From: Sphingomonas caeni | GTDB lineage: Bacteria; Pseudomonadota; Alphaproteobacteria; Sphingomonadales; Sphingomonadaceae | Reading direction: 5' to 3' | Assembly (NCBI RefSeq): GCF_026013415.1 | Contig: NZ_JAPDOK010000002.1 | Location: 724,406 to 788,405, forward strand | Length of the DNA stretch: 64,000 nucleotides | Shown: piece after piece, positions 1 to 8,275 of the stretch | Position numbering within the stretch: the stretch's first letter is position 1 | Layout of the letters: every line of letters begins with the position of its first letter | The notes under the pieces: generated by a model | Told to the model about the DNA's origin: nothing | What the model saw: only the letters and a program-made list of their open reading frames with translations | Databases searched by the model: none | Program-made: the position numbers and the translations under genes

Positions 1-493
1 CGCCGCCGAGCTGGATATCGGGGCGGAGTTCGTTGCCGCGATCGATCGTCAGCAGATCGGCGCGGACATCCTCGGCGATGCTGGGGGAGAGCTTGCCCGA
101 GGCGAGCGCCTGGCGGCCCTGCGCCGCGCTCGTCTTGAGGAAGCCGGTGAGCGCCCCGTCGATCGCGCCGGTGCCATAGACGCGCAGGCCGGGGAAGAGC
201 GGCCTGAGACGCAGGTTGCCGCTGACATGATCGAGGTGCCAATGGCTGTTGACGATCGCGACGATGCGGCGATCGCCCGTCGCGGCAAGGATCGCGTCGC
301 TATGCGTCTTGTGGCGGCCAGTGTCGAACACGACCAGCCCGTCGGGTCCTTCGAGGAGGATGCTGTTGCCGTCGGGCTGCCGGCCGGGGGTGATGCCGCC
401 GGGGACGAGGATGGTGTGATCGTCGAGCCGCTGTGCTTGCGCGGGAGCGGCGAAGGCGAGCGCCGCGGCGATCAGGGCCCCCGCCAGCTGCAT
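1..493 (-). CDS. MBL-fold metallo-hydrolase, secreted (3' end cut by window edge)
   Basis: This is the N-terminal part (about 164 codons) of a metallo-beta-lactamase-fold hydrolase. The start ATG sits in a TGATG overlap with the sdhB stop, so the two are probably translationally coupled. Residues 1-20 form a signal peptide ending APAQA, so the protein should be periplasmic or secreted. The zinc motif HWHLDH lies at residues 84-89, after the VVFDTGR strand typical of the fold. The C-terminal metal ligands are outside the window, so the substrate (lactam, lactone, thioester or sulfur compound) cannot be chosen. No link to succinate dehydrogenase is evident beyond position. Confidence 0.85.
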   Translation of the reverse strand, partial: MQLAGALIAAALAFAAPAQAQRLDDHTILVPGGITPGRQPDGNSILLEGPDGLVVFDTGRHKTHSDAILAATGDRRIVAIVNSHWHLDHVSGNLRLRPLFPGLRVYGTGAIDGALTGFLKTSAAQGRQALASGKLSPSIAEDVRADLLTIDRGNELRPDIQLGG

Positions 494-1272
494 CAGGCGA
501 CCCGCTCGGCCTCGAGCTTCTTGACCTCCGCGATCGCCTTGGCGGGGCTCAGGCCCTTGGGGCAGACATTCGCGCAGTTCATGATCGTGTGGCAGCGATA
601 CAAGGTGAAGGGATCCTCGAGCGCGTCGAGCCGCTCGGTATCCGCCTGGTCGCGGCTGTCGGCGAGCCAGCGATAGGCCTGGAGCAGGATGGCGGGGCCC
701 AGGAACTTGTCCGAATTCCACCAATAGCTGGGGCAGCTGGTCGAGCAGCAGGCGCACAGGATGCACTCGTACAGCCCGTCCAACTCCTCGCGCTGCTTGG
801 GGCTCTGGAGCCGTTCCTTGCCGTCGGCAGGGATATCGCCCGCTTCGAGCCACGGTTTGATCGACGCGTATTGCTGATAGAAATGGGTGAAATCGGGGAC
901 GAGGTCCTTGATCACGTCCATGTGCGGCAGGGGCGTGATGCGAATCTCGCCCTTGATGTCCTCGATCGCGGTGGTGCAGGCGAGGCCGTTGCGGCCGTCG
1001 AGGTTCATCGAGCAGGAGCCGCAAATCCCCTCGCGGCACGAGCGGCGGAAGGTGAGGCTCGGGTCCTGCTCCGACTTGATCTTGATCAGCGCGTCGAGGA
1101 CCATCGGGCCGCACGCGTCGAGATCGACCTCGAAATTGTCGTAGCGCGGATTGGCGCCGCTATCGGGATCGTAGCGGTAGATCTTGAACTTCTTGACGCG
1201 CTTGCCCCCGGCGGCGGGGAAGGTCTTGCCCGGCTTGACGACGCTGTTCTTGGGCAGGCTGAATTCGGCCAT
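493..1272 (-). CDS. sdhB: Succinate dehydrogenase iron-sulfur subunit
   Basis: This 259-aa protein is of normal SdhB length. It passes electrons from the SdhA flavin to the membrane quinone site in complex II / the TCA cycle. The 2Fe-2S ligands are in CREGICGSC (residues 79-87) plus Cys99. The 4Fe-4S motif [11 protein letters not shown] covers 170-180, and the 3Fe-4S motif with [14 protein letters not shown] covers 227-240. The start ATG at 1272 gives [10 protein letters not shown]. It is unusual in lying about 4.2 kb downstream of sdhA, with unrelated genes on both strands between them, so it must have its own promoter in the roughly 100 bp before it. Confidence 0.97.
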   Translation of the reverse strand: MAEFSLPKNSVVKPGKTFPAAGGKRVKKFKIYRYDPDSGANPRYDNFEVDLDACGPMVLDALIKIKSEQDPSLTFRRSCREGICGSCSMNLDGRNGLACTTAIEDIKGEIRITPLPHMDVIKDLVPDFTHFYQQYASIKPWLEAGDIPADGKERLQSPKQREELDGLYECILCACCSTSCPSYWWNSDKFLGPAILLQAYRWLADSRDQADTERLDALEDPFTLYRCHTIMNCANVCPKGLSPAKAIAEVKKLEAERVA

Positions 1273-1373
1273 CGTGCTTCCCGTGTGTGGCGGCTTGCAA
1301 TTGTCTCGCGCGGGCTATGCCTTTCGCACCTGCGGCGCAACCCTATAGGTGACGCGGACGCCGCTGGCGGTGT

Positions 1374-1685
1374 TCAATCGGTGCGGTTGGCCAGCACTGT
1401 GGCGAGCAGGCCCGGGAAGCGCGCCTCAAAGGCGTCGCGGCGCAAATGGCTGATCATCTCGCGGCCCTCGGCGCGGGTTTCGACCAGCCCGGCGGCTCGC
1501 AGCACCTTGAAATGGTTCGAGAGCGTGCTCTTCGGGATCGGCTGTTCGGGGCAGGTGGCCGAGCAGTTGAGCGATCCGACCTCGGCCAGCTTCGCGATCA
1601 TCGCGAGCCGCACCGGATCGGCGAGCGCATGGAGTGCGACCGGAAGGCCGACTTGCTTGAGATCGGGGTGCACGAAGCGCGACAT
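1374..1685 (-). CDS. ArsR-family winged-helix transcriptional regulator
   Basis: A 103-aa protein with the ArsR/SmtB layout: LADPVRLAMIAKL helix, then a recognition helix in KSTLSNHFKVLRAAGLV and a short wing. It has a Cys pair (NCSATC) just before the recognition helix, but not the classic ELCVCDL metal motif, so a metal ligand is not assured. It is transcribed divergently from the SDR gene at 1812. The intergenic gap holds a 7-bp inverted repeat (1717-1739) that is a likely operator for both. Repression of itself and the oxidoreductase is inferred from this layout. Confidence 0.85.
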   Translation of the reverse strand: MSRFVHPDLKQVGLPVALHALADPVRLAMIAKLAEVGSLNCSATCPEQPIPKSTLSNHFKVLRAAGLVETRAEGREMISHLRRDAFEARFPGLLATVLANRTD

Positions 1686-1716
1686 GACTCACATATAGGA
1701 AAGCTTCGCCAGTTTA

Positions 1717-1739
1717 ATAGTTCGGGAATATTGAACTAT
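1717..1739. promoter_or_regulatory. Candidate ArsR operator (inverted repeat)
   Basis: Perfect arms ATAGTTC and GAACTAT are separated by 9 bases, themselves containing AATATT. It lies between the divergent ArsR regulator and the SDR gene. Size and symmetry suit a winged-helix dimer; binding is inferred. Confidence 0.6.
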
Positions 1740-1811
1740 CCAGACGGCACCCCATCTCCCGCTCCGTCCCGGCTGCAGGCGGTCTTGCCGGCGGGGGACC
1801 GGAGTATCGAA

Positions 1812-2555
1812 ATGAGCAGGAAACTGGCAGGCAAGCGCGCATTGGTGACCGGCGGGTCGCGCGGCATCGGCGCGGCGATCGCGAAGCGGCTGGCCGAGGA
1901 CGGGGCGGACGTGATCATCACCTATGCCGGCAACCACGATGCAGCCAAGACGACCGTCGCGGCGATCGAGGCTGCGGGCGGCAAGGGCCGCGCGATCCAG
2001 GCCGATGCCGCGGATTCAGCGGCGGTGACCGATGCGGTCGATGCTGCTGCGGCCGAGCTGGGCGGGATCGATATCCTCGTCCACAATGCCGGGGTCAGCC
2101 ATTTCGGCGGCGTGCATGAGGACAGCATCGAGGATTATCGCCGCGTGCTCGGCGTCAATGTCGATGGCGTGGTTGCTGGAACCCTCGCTGCGGTGCCCTA
2201 TCTCGCCGACGGTGGACGCGTGCTGATCGTCGGCAGCGTGATGGGCGAGACATCGATGATGCCGGGCGCTGCGGCCTATAGCGCGAGCAAGTTCGCGGTG
2301 CAGGGGCTGGCGCGCGGCTGGGCGCGCGACCTGGCGCCGCGCGGCGTGCTGGTCAACGTCATCCAGCCGGGGCCGATCGATACCGACATGAACCCCGCGG
2401 ACGGCGAACTGGCCGCTCAGCTCAAGTCGATCGTCCCGCTCGGCCGCTATGGCCGTGCCGACGAGGTGGCGGCGCTGGCGTCGTTCCTCGCGAGCGAGGA
2501 TGCGTCGTACATTACCGGCACGACGATCAATATCGATGGGGGTACGCTGGCTTAG
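1812..2555 (+). CDS. SDR-family oxidoreductase
   Basis: A 247-aa classical short-chain dehydrogenase/reductase. The NAD(P) motif TGGSRGIG is at residues 14-21, NAG occurs in LVHNAGVS, and the catalytic pair is in YSASK. The C-terminus ITGTTINIDGGTLA is typical of FabG-like enzymes. The arginine after the second glycine and the absence of an acidic residue at the end of the second strand suggest NADPH (family knowledge). The start at 1812 follows GGAGTATCGA. It is divergent from the ArsR gene and probably controlled by it. Its stop overlaps the convergent ClpP-like gene by 4 bases. The substrate is unknown. Confidence 0.88.
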   Translation: MSRKLAGKRALVTGGSRGIGAAIAKRLAEDGADVIITYAGNHDAAKTTVAAIEAAGGKGRAIQADAADSAAVTDAVDAAAAELGGIDILVHNAGVSHFGGVHEDSIEDYRRVLGVNVDGVVAGTLAAVPYLADGGRVLIVGSVMGETSMMPGAAAYSASKFAVQGLARGWARDLAPRGVLVNVIQPGPIDTDMNPADGELAAQLKSIVPLGRYGRADEVAALASFLASEDASYITGTTINIDGGTLA

Positions 2556-3439
2556 ATCACGTCCGCGACGAGGCCGAGGGAGCGGGCTTCCTCGGCGTCG
2601 ATATACCAGTCGTTGGGCGCGCGCTGGCGGAGTTCCTCGAACGTGACCCTGGAGCCCGCGACCAGATCGCGGAAGCTCTCCTCCTCGACCTTGAGCGCAT
2701 GCTCGACCTCGCCCAGATGCGAGCGCATCGTCTCGGTCAGCGTGCGTAGCGAGCCGTTGAGACAAAAGCTCATGATCCGCTCATGGATCAGCAGCCGCGA
2801 GCCGCGCGTGAGATAGCGGCGGTCGGCGGGGAAGGCGGCCATCAGCACCGCGCCCGCCGAATAGACCGAGACCTTGCCGAGGAAGACCATGTCGCGCCGG
2901 TGATAATCGCGCAGCAGCCGGATCTCGTCGCCCATCAGCCGCGCAACCTCGGGATCGCCACCAAGGGTGGAGATCGCCACGACCAGAGGGCCTTCGGGCG
3001 GTGCGAGCGCGAGCTGGTGGCTGAAGCTGGCGTACATCGCCTGATCGACCTGACCCGACAGGCTGATGTGCGGGCGGCCGAGCATCGGATAGGCGAGGCC
3101 GGTATCGATCGGGACCGGCGCTGCGGCGGCGGGCGCGGCCTGCGGCGCGCGGGCGGCCGACTCGCGCTGCGGCGGCGCGATGGTCCGCGGGGCGGGCCGG
3201 GGGGCAAGCGCGCGCTGCTTCGCCTCGCGCGCCTCGAGCATCCGCTTGACCACGAAGGAGAGGCCGAAGGTAACGAGGATCCCCAGTCCCCATTGGATCA
3301 GCCGGTTGCGCAGGCCCCCGGGTAGCGCCTTCTGGATCACCGGCATGGCGGCGGGCAACGCGGCGGGAAGCACCGTGCCCGCCAGTTTCGACAGGTCGTT
3401 GGGGATGAGCTTTCCCAAGGGATTATCGGGCGAGCTCAT
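2552..3439 (-). CDS. Membrane-anchored ClpP-like serine protease
   Basis: A 295-aa protein. Residues 1-45 are mildly hydrophobic, followed by one transmembrane segment at about 48-66 and a Pro/Ala/Arg-rich linker to about 110. The rest is a ClpP/crotonase-fold domain. ISLSGQVD (125-132) matches the ClpP strand, and STLGGD replaces the NSPGG loop. Ser194 in VYSAGA, His219 in LLIHER and Asp277 in PNDWYIDAEEA align with the ClpP catalytic triad. No ATPase partner is nearby. It starts 9 bases after the C13 peptidase stop on the same strand, so the two are probably one transcript. Whether the domain faces cytoplasm or periplasm is not decided. It could instead be classed with SDH-type membrane serine proteases. 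Confidence 0.75.
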   Translation of the reverse strand: MSSPDNPLGKLIPNDLSKLAGTVLPAALPAAMPVIQKALPGGLRNRLIQWGLGILVTFGLSFVVKRMLEAREAKQRALAPRPAPRTIAPPQRESAARAPQAAPAAAAPVPIDTGLAYPMLGRPHISLSGQVDQAMYASFSHQLALAPPEGPLVVAISTLGGDPEVARLMGDEIRLLRDYHRRDMVFLGKVSVYSAGAVLMAAFPADRRYLTRGSRLLIHERIMSFCLNGSLRTLTETMRSHLGEVEHALKVEEESFRDLVAGSRVTFEELRQRAPNDWYIDAEEARSLGLVADVI

Positions 3440-3448
3440 CCGTTGCCC

Positions 3449-4450
3449 TTAGTGCCGGACCCGGTCGAGGATATCGGTCGCGGGACGGCCGGCGGGCTGG
3501 GTCGCGACCTTGGGGCTCCGCGCCTCGAGCGGGGTCAGCCAGGTGCCGACGCTCGCGCCGATGCTCACCTGCGGGTTCGAGGGGGTGACGCCGCCCTTGG
3601 TCTCCCACTGGGTGATCAGCCCGCGCGCTTCGTCCGACGCGGCCTTGAGCGTCTGCGGCTTGCGCAGCGCGTGATTGATCATCGCGTCGCCGAAAAACGT
3701 CCAGTCATTGTCCGACGCGCAGCCGAACGAGGTGCGGCTGTCCGACGCGGCGGTGAAGAGCGCGGTGGTGGGGCTGGCCAGTGCGGGGACGAACACGCCC
3801 GAATAGCAGGCCGACAGGATCAGCAGCCGGTTCCTGATGCCGAGATCGCCGAGCACCCCCGCGAGCCGCTTGGGGCTCAGCACGCCGAAGCCTTGGTCTG
3901 CGTCGTGATAGACGATCCCCAGCGGCGCGCCGTGGCTGGTTGAATAGAGGATCAGGACATCCTCCTTCGGATCCATCAGCTCGGAGATGCGCGCGAGCGC
4001 GAGGGTCAGGTTTGTGATGCTGCCATTGGGAAGCGCGCTGGGGCCGCTGCCGTCGGTGCCCGCGAGCGTGATGGTGCGCCCGGCGCCGCCGTAGCGCCAC
4101 GAGAGGACCTTCCCCGCCTCGCGCGCCTCGCGCCCGAACACCGGATCGCTGTCGAGCCCGACCGAGACGATATAGACATCGACCACGCCCTTGCGCTGCG
4201 GCTGGAGGGCGGCGAGCGCCTTGTCCATGCGCCGGTAGTCGGCGAGCATCCAGCGCGGCGAACGCCCGCGGTCGAGCTCGGGGCCGAGATCGAGGCTCGC
4301 CGCCATCTCGCCCTGCGTCTCCCCGCTCGCCATGCCGGGAAAGCCCGAGACATGCTCGGGCGCCTTGTAGGGCACGACCTGCGCCGCGGCGGGCAGCGCC
4401 AGCACGCCCGCGAGGAAAGCGATCAGCGCACGCGGAACGAAGAAACGCAT
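3449..4450 (-). CDS. Secreted C13-family (legumain/caspase-like) cysteine peptidase
   Basis: A 333-aa protein starting at MRFFVPRALI, with GGGGAG as ribosome site. An upstream in-frame ATG at 4537 would precede the signal peptide and is unlikely. Residues 1-23 form a signal peptide (ALPAAAQ). The caspase-like clan CD dyad is visible: His173 in YSTSHGAPLG and Cys215 in ILSACYSGVF, each after a hydrophobic strand. Bacterial C13 peptidases usually cleave after Asn or Asp (family knowledge; not testable here). It lies directly upstream of, and in tandem with, the ClpP-like membrane protease, and diverges from the Tat-type aspartyl protease at 4642. Confidence 0.82.
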   Translation of the reverse strand: MRFFVPRALIAFLAGVLALPAAAQVVPYKAPEHVSGFPGMASGETQGEMAASLDLGPELDRGRSPRWMLADYRRMDKALAALQPQRKGVVDVYIVSVGLDSDPVFGREAREAGKVLSWRYGGAGRTITLAGTDGSGPSALPNGSITNLTLALARISELMDPKEDVLILYSTSHGAPLGIVYHDADQGFGVLSPKRLAGVLGDLGIRNRLLILSACYSGVFVPALASPTTALFTAASDSRTSFGCASDNDWTFFGDAMINHALRKPQTLKAASDEARGLITQWETKGGVTPSNPQVSIGASVGTWLTPLEARSPKVATQPAGRPATDILDRVRH

Positions 4451-4641
4451 TTCGGGACAGCTCCCCGGATGACGAATTAACCATCGCCAGTGTCGCCGGG
4501 GCGCGCGCGGAGTCAAGGCGGCAGCGCGCCACTGCATCCGATTGCGGGACGCGGGGCGTAGCTGCGGCGACGGCTTTGGTCACGCCGAAAGCGACGACCG
4601 CCGGCAACAGAACAAGACATTGCGGAAAAAAGGAATAATCG

Positions 4642-5436
4642 ATGCTGGGACGCCGCGAGTTTCTGGGAACGACGGGTCTTGCGATGCTTGCATTGCCCGC
4701 TTCTCGGCTAGCCGCGGCCTCGATCGTGGTGAGCCCCGCCGGCCTGATTTTCCTGACGATCGAGGCCAATGGCCGCAGCGCCAAGGCGCTGGTGGACACC
4801 GGCGCGATCCGCGGACTGCAGCTTGCCGAGGCATTCGCACGGACGCTCGGCCTCGCGCTTGCCGACACGGGGCAGCAGACGCAGCGATACCAGGGCGGCC
4901 CGCGAGCCGTGCTCGGTGCCAGCCTCGACACGCTCGCGTTCGGAGGCGCGACGTACCGCGGCGTCGAGGCTTTGGTGAGCCCGGGCGATATCGAGGCGAT
5001 CGCCGCGCAGATCGGCGAGCCTTTCGACGCGATCCTCGGCTGGCCGATGCTTTCGAAGGCTGGTTTCGTGATCGATTATGCCGCGAAGGACCTGACCGTG
5101 CGCGACGGACCGGGGGCGGGGCTCGTCCTTCCGCTCGCGGCCACGCCCTTGCCGGTCACCGCCGGGACGCTCAACGGCGAAGCGGTCACCTTCCTGATCG
5201 ATACCGGCGCACCTTGGTGCAACGTTGATGCCGCGCTCGCCGGCGGCGCCGCGGCGAACAGCCGACTCGAGCTGCCGTTCGAGATTGGCGGCAAGGCGTT
5301 CAGCACGCAGTTTCGCGTCAAGGATCTGACCGCGATGACTCGCGGCATCGGTGCGCGCGCCGTGATCGGGCACCGATTCCTCGAGCGGTTCAAGCTCATG
5401 TGGAACCCGGGCGAGCACATGATCCGGCTCGCATAG
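4642..5436 (+). CDS. Retropepsin-like aspartyl protease with Tat-type signal
   Basis: A 264-aa protein. Residues 1-26 look like a twin-arginine signal (GRREFLGTTG, hydrophobic run, then SRLAAA). Two aspartic-protease motifs occur in one chain: ALVDTGA (Asp52) and FLIDTGAPW (Asp187), each opening one half. A single chain can thus supply both catalytic aspartates, as in pepsins, although the halves resemble retroviral-type bacterial proteases. A conserved ILGWPML / VIGHRFL segment follows in each half. The start follows GGAATAAT. It is convergent with sdhA and divergent from the C13 peptidase. Substrate unknown. Confidence 0.8.
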   Translation: MLGRREFLGTTGLAMLALPASRLAAASIVVSPAGLIFLTIEANGRSAKALVDTGAIRGLQLAEAFARTLGLALADTGQQTQRYQGGPRAVLGASLDTLAFGGATYRGVEALVSPGDIEAIAAQIGEPFDAILGWPMLSKAGFVIDYAAKDLTVRDGPGAGLVLPLAATPLPVTAGTLNGEAVTFLIDTGAPWCNVDAALAGGAAANSRLELPFEIGGKAFSTQFRVKDLTAMTRGIGARAVIGHRFLERFKLMWNPGEHMIRLA

Positions 5437-5467
5437 GGCTGATCGTCGCGGCTGGCAGAGCGGCTCT

Positions 5468-7300
5468 TCAGTACACCCGCTTCTTCGGCTCGATATACTG
5501 GACCTCGTCGGTCAGCGTATATTCGTGCACCGGGCGGTAATCGATCGCCGTCGTGCCGCCCTTGCCGCCCCAGCCCTCGAACGTCGCGATGGTGTGTTTC
5601 ATCCATTCGTCGTCGTGGCGGTCGGGGAAGTCCTCGTGCATGTGGGCGCCGCGGCTTTCCTTGCGGTTGACCGCCGAACGGATCGTCACCAGCGCCTGCC
5701 CGAGCAGATTGTCGAGCTCGAGCGTCTCGACCAGATCGGTGTTCCAGATCAGCGAGCGGTCGGTGACGTTCACGTCCTGGAAGCCGGCATAGACCTGCTC
5801 CATATGGGTCACGCCCTCGCGCATCAGCTCGTCGGTGCGGAACACGGCGCAGTGGCGCTGCATCGTCTTCTGCATATCGGCGCGGATCTTCGCGGTCGGC
5901 GTGCTGCCATTGGCGTTGCGGAAATGATCGAGGCGGCCGAGCGACAGTTCCTCCGAACCCGCGGGGAGCGGGTTGTGCGGCGTGTTCGGCTTGATCGTCT
6001 CGGCGATGCGCATGCCGGTGGCGCGGCCGAACACGACGAGGTCGATCAGCGAGTTGGAGCCGAGACGGTTGGCGCCATGGACCGAGACGCACGCCGCTTC
6101 GCCGACCGCGTAGAGGCCGGGCACCACGGCGTCGGGATCGGCCTTCGCCTTGCCCTTGCCCTTCTTCAGATAGACGACCTCGCCGTGATAATTGGTCGGG
6201 ATGCCGCCCATATTGTAATGGACCGTGGGTGCCACCGGCAGCGGCTGACGGGTCAGGTCGACGCCCGCAAAGACCTTGCCGGTCTCGGTGATGCCCGGGA
6301 GCCGCTCGTGCAGGATCTTGGGGTCGATATGGTTGAGGTGAAGGTAGATATGGTCCTTCTCCGCGCCCACGCCGCGGCCCTCGCGGATCTCCATCGCCAT
6401 CGAGCGTGACACGACGTCGCGCGAGGCGAGATCCTTGGCCGAGGGGGCGTAGCGCTCCATGAAGCGCTCGCCCTCGGAATTGGTGAGGTAGCCGCCCTCG
6501 CCGCGCGCGCCCTCGGTGATCAGCACGCCAGGGCCGTAGATGCCGGTCGGGTGGAACTGGACGAATTCCATGTCCTGCAGCGGCAGCCCCGCGCGCAGCA
6601 CCATCGCATTGCCGTCGCCGGTGCAGGTATGGGCCGAGGTCGCCACCTGATAGACGCGGCCATAGCCGCCGGTCGCGAGCACCACCGCATGGCTGCGGAA
6701 GCGGTGGATCGAGCCGTCTTCCATGCACAAGGCGATCACGCCGCGGCACACCGGGCCGCCCGGCGTATCCTCCATGATCAAGTCGAGCGCGAAATATTCG
6801 ATGTAGAAGTCCGCGTCATACTTCAGGCTCTGCTGGTAGAGCGTGTGGAGCATGGCGTGGCCGGTGCGGTCCGCCGCGGCGCAGGTGCGCTGTGCGGGCG
6901 GGCCGGCGCCCATATTCTGCATCATGCCGCCGAAGGGGCGCTGATAGATGCGCCCATCCTCGCGCCGGCTGAACGGCATGCCGGCATGTTCGAGTTCGTA
7001 GACCGCCGCAGGCGCCTCGCGCACCAGATATTCGATCGCATCCTGGTCGCCCAGCCAGTCCGACCCCTTGACGGTGTCGTACATGTGCCAGGTCCAGTGA
7101 TCCGCGCCCATATTGCCGAGCGACGCGGCGATGCCGCCCTGCGCCGCGACCGTGTGGCTGCGGGTCGGGAAGACCTTGGTGATGCACGCGGTCTTCAGGC
7201 CCGCGCCGGCAACGCCCATCGTGGCGCGGAGACCGGCGCCGCCGGCCCCCACGATCACGGCATCATAGGTGTGATCGATGATCTTGTACGCGGCGGGCAT
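5468..7300 (-). CDS. sdhA: Succinate dehydrogenase flavoprotein subunit
   Basis: This 610-aa subunit oxidises succinate to fumarate using covalent FAD. The dinucleotide motif VGAGGAG is at about 17-23, and the FAD-linking histidine is in SHTVAAQGG (49-56). The active-site region [20 protein letters not shown] and the C-terminal fumarate-reductase domain are both present, so length and domains are complete. It starts 13 bases after sdhD, forming sdhC-sdhD-sdhA; the usual fourth member, sdhB, is displaced to 493-1272. An aspartyl protease gene converges on its 3' end with a gap of about 30 bases. Confidence 0.98.
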   Translation of the reverse strand: MPAAYKIIDHTYDAVIVGAGGAGLRATMGVAGAGLKTACITKVFPTRSHTVAAQGGIAASLGNMGADHWTWHMYDTVKGSDWLGDQDAIEYLVREAPAAVYELEHAGMPFSRREDGRIYQRPFGGMMQNMGAGPPAQRTCAAADRTGHAMLHTLYQQSLKYDADFYIEYFALDLIMEDTPGGPVCRGVIALCMEDGSIHRFRSHAVVLATGGYGRVYQVATSAHTCTGDGNAMVLRAGLPLQDMEFVQFHPTGIYGPGVLITEGARGEGGYLTNSEGERFMERYAPSAKDLASRDVVSRSMAMEIREGRGVGAEKDHIYLHLNHIDPKILHERLPGITETGKVFAGVDLTRQPLPVAPTVHYNMGGIPTNYHGEVVYLKKGKGKAKADPDAVVPGLYAVGEAACVSVHGANRLGSNSLIDLVVFGRATGMRIAETIKPNTPHNPLPAGSEELSLGRLDHFRNANGSTPTAKIRADMQKTMQRHCAVFRTDELMREGVTHMEQVYAGFQDVNVTDRSLIWNTDLVETLELDNLLGQALVTIRSAVNRKESRGAHMHEDFPDRHDDEWMKHTIATFEGWGGKGGTTAIDYRPVHEYTLTDEVQYIEPKKRVY

Positions 7301-7313
7301 CCGGCCCTCTCCC

Positions 7314-7688
7314 TCAGGCTGCGGCGCCGAGCGCCAGCTTCAGGATCGAGAGGACCGCCCAGATCGCGACGGTGAAGGCGAAGAAGTTGAGCACCACCAG
7401 CCACACGGCACGGCCGGCGCCCTTGGCATAATCCTCGATCAGCACCTGAAGGCCGAGGCGGAAATGATAGACGGTCGCGCCGACCAGCAGGAGCAGCGGG
7501 ATCACCACCATGGTCTGCGCGGCCCAGCCGGTCAGCGTCTTGGTGTCGAACCCGGCCTGGGTGCCGAGCAGCAGCATCGACAGGGCGAACCAGAGCAGCA
7601 AGAGCAGATTGGCGCCGGCGGTCAGGCGCTGGTGCCACCAATGCTGGGTGGCTTCGGGCGATGCGTCGGCGGGCAGGGCTTTAAACAT
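7314..7688 (-). CDS. sdhD: Succinate dehydrogenase membrane anchor subunit
   Basis: A 124-aa membrane anchor with three hydrophobic segments (about 27-45, 56-78, 95-118). The likely haem-ligand histidine is in [17 protein letters not shown], the usual SdhD context. I chose the start [10 protein letters not shown], which overlaps the sdhC stop by 8 bases (ATGTTTAA); the longer frame from 7742 would run far into sdhC. Together with SdhC it binds haem b and ubiquinone in the inner membrane. Confidence 0.92.
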   Translation of the reverse strand: MFKALPADASPEATQHWWHQRLTAGANLLLLLWFALSMLLLGTQAGFDTKTLTGWAAQTMVVIPLLLLVGATVYHFRLGLQVLIEDYAKGAGRAVWLVVLNFFAFTVAIWAVLSILKLALGAAA

Positions 7689-8103
7689 GAGGTGTCTCCA
7701 GGAGCAGGGCCGTCCAGAAGGCCGCGGTTGCGACGATCGCAAATCCGAAGGTCAGCCAGGCGGTGGTCTTGTTGGCGCGGAGCTCGAAATTGTCGCCCGC
7801 GTCCATGAACAGGTGGCGCACGCCGCTCGCCATATGCTGGAAGAGCGTGAGGGTGAGCCCCACGCCGACGATCCAGCCGATCACGTTGAGCTTGCCCGAT
7901 TGATAGGTAAAGACATCGAGGAACGCGGCATAGCCGGCGGGCCCGGAAGCGAGCGCGCCGAGCCACCAGCAGAAGAAGAGCATGCCGATGGTGAGGCCGG
8001 TGCCGGTCGCGCGGTGGACGATCGACACCGTCATCGCCGGACCCCATTTCCAGATACCGATATGCGGCGACAATGGTCGCGCTTTGTTCGGGGTCTCTGT
8101 CAA
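7681..8103 (-). CDS. sdhC: Succinate dehydrogenase cytochrome b556 subunit
   Basis: A 140-aa protein with three transmembrane helices. The family signatures are RPLSPHIGIWKWGP near the N-terminus, SIVHRATGTGL (quinone-site Ser/Arg region), and the haem histidine in HMASGVRHLFMD. The start is TTG: it is preceded by AAGGA with 8-base spacing, and the N-terminus MTETPNKARPLSPH lines up with the family, whereas the first in-frame ATG would remove the conserved SPH region. First gene of the sdhC-D-A operon; about 170 bp of non-coding DNA separates it from the divergent chemoreceptor gene. Confidence 0.95.
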   Translation of the reverse strand: MTETPNKARPLSPHIGIWKWGPAMTVSIVHRATGTGLTIGMLFFCWWLGALASGPAGYAAFLDVFTYQSGKLNVIGWIVGVGLTLTLFQHMASGVRHLFMDAGDNFELRANKTTAWLTFGFAIVATAAFWTALLLETPHV

Positions 8104-8275
8104 CGGGCGGGTCCTTAGCGGTGGTGGGGCCTAATGACGCGCGGGCGGCGGGGATGCAAGCCGCAACGAATACGGTACCGCGCGAAGGCCTTGGCTAACC
8201 GGGAATTAACTCCTGAGGGAATAGGTCTGGGGACGGCCGAGCGCAGTTTCGCGCAAGGCCTGACCAGGGGATCCC

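Noticed and set aside
433..1698. Long plus-strand open frame opposite sdhB and arsR
   Set aside because: Antisense shadow of two clear genes; no ribosome site and no recognisable domain. High GC makes such frames common.
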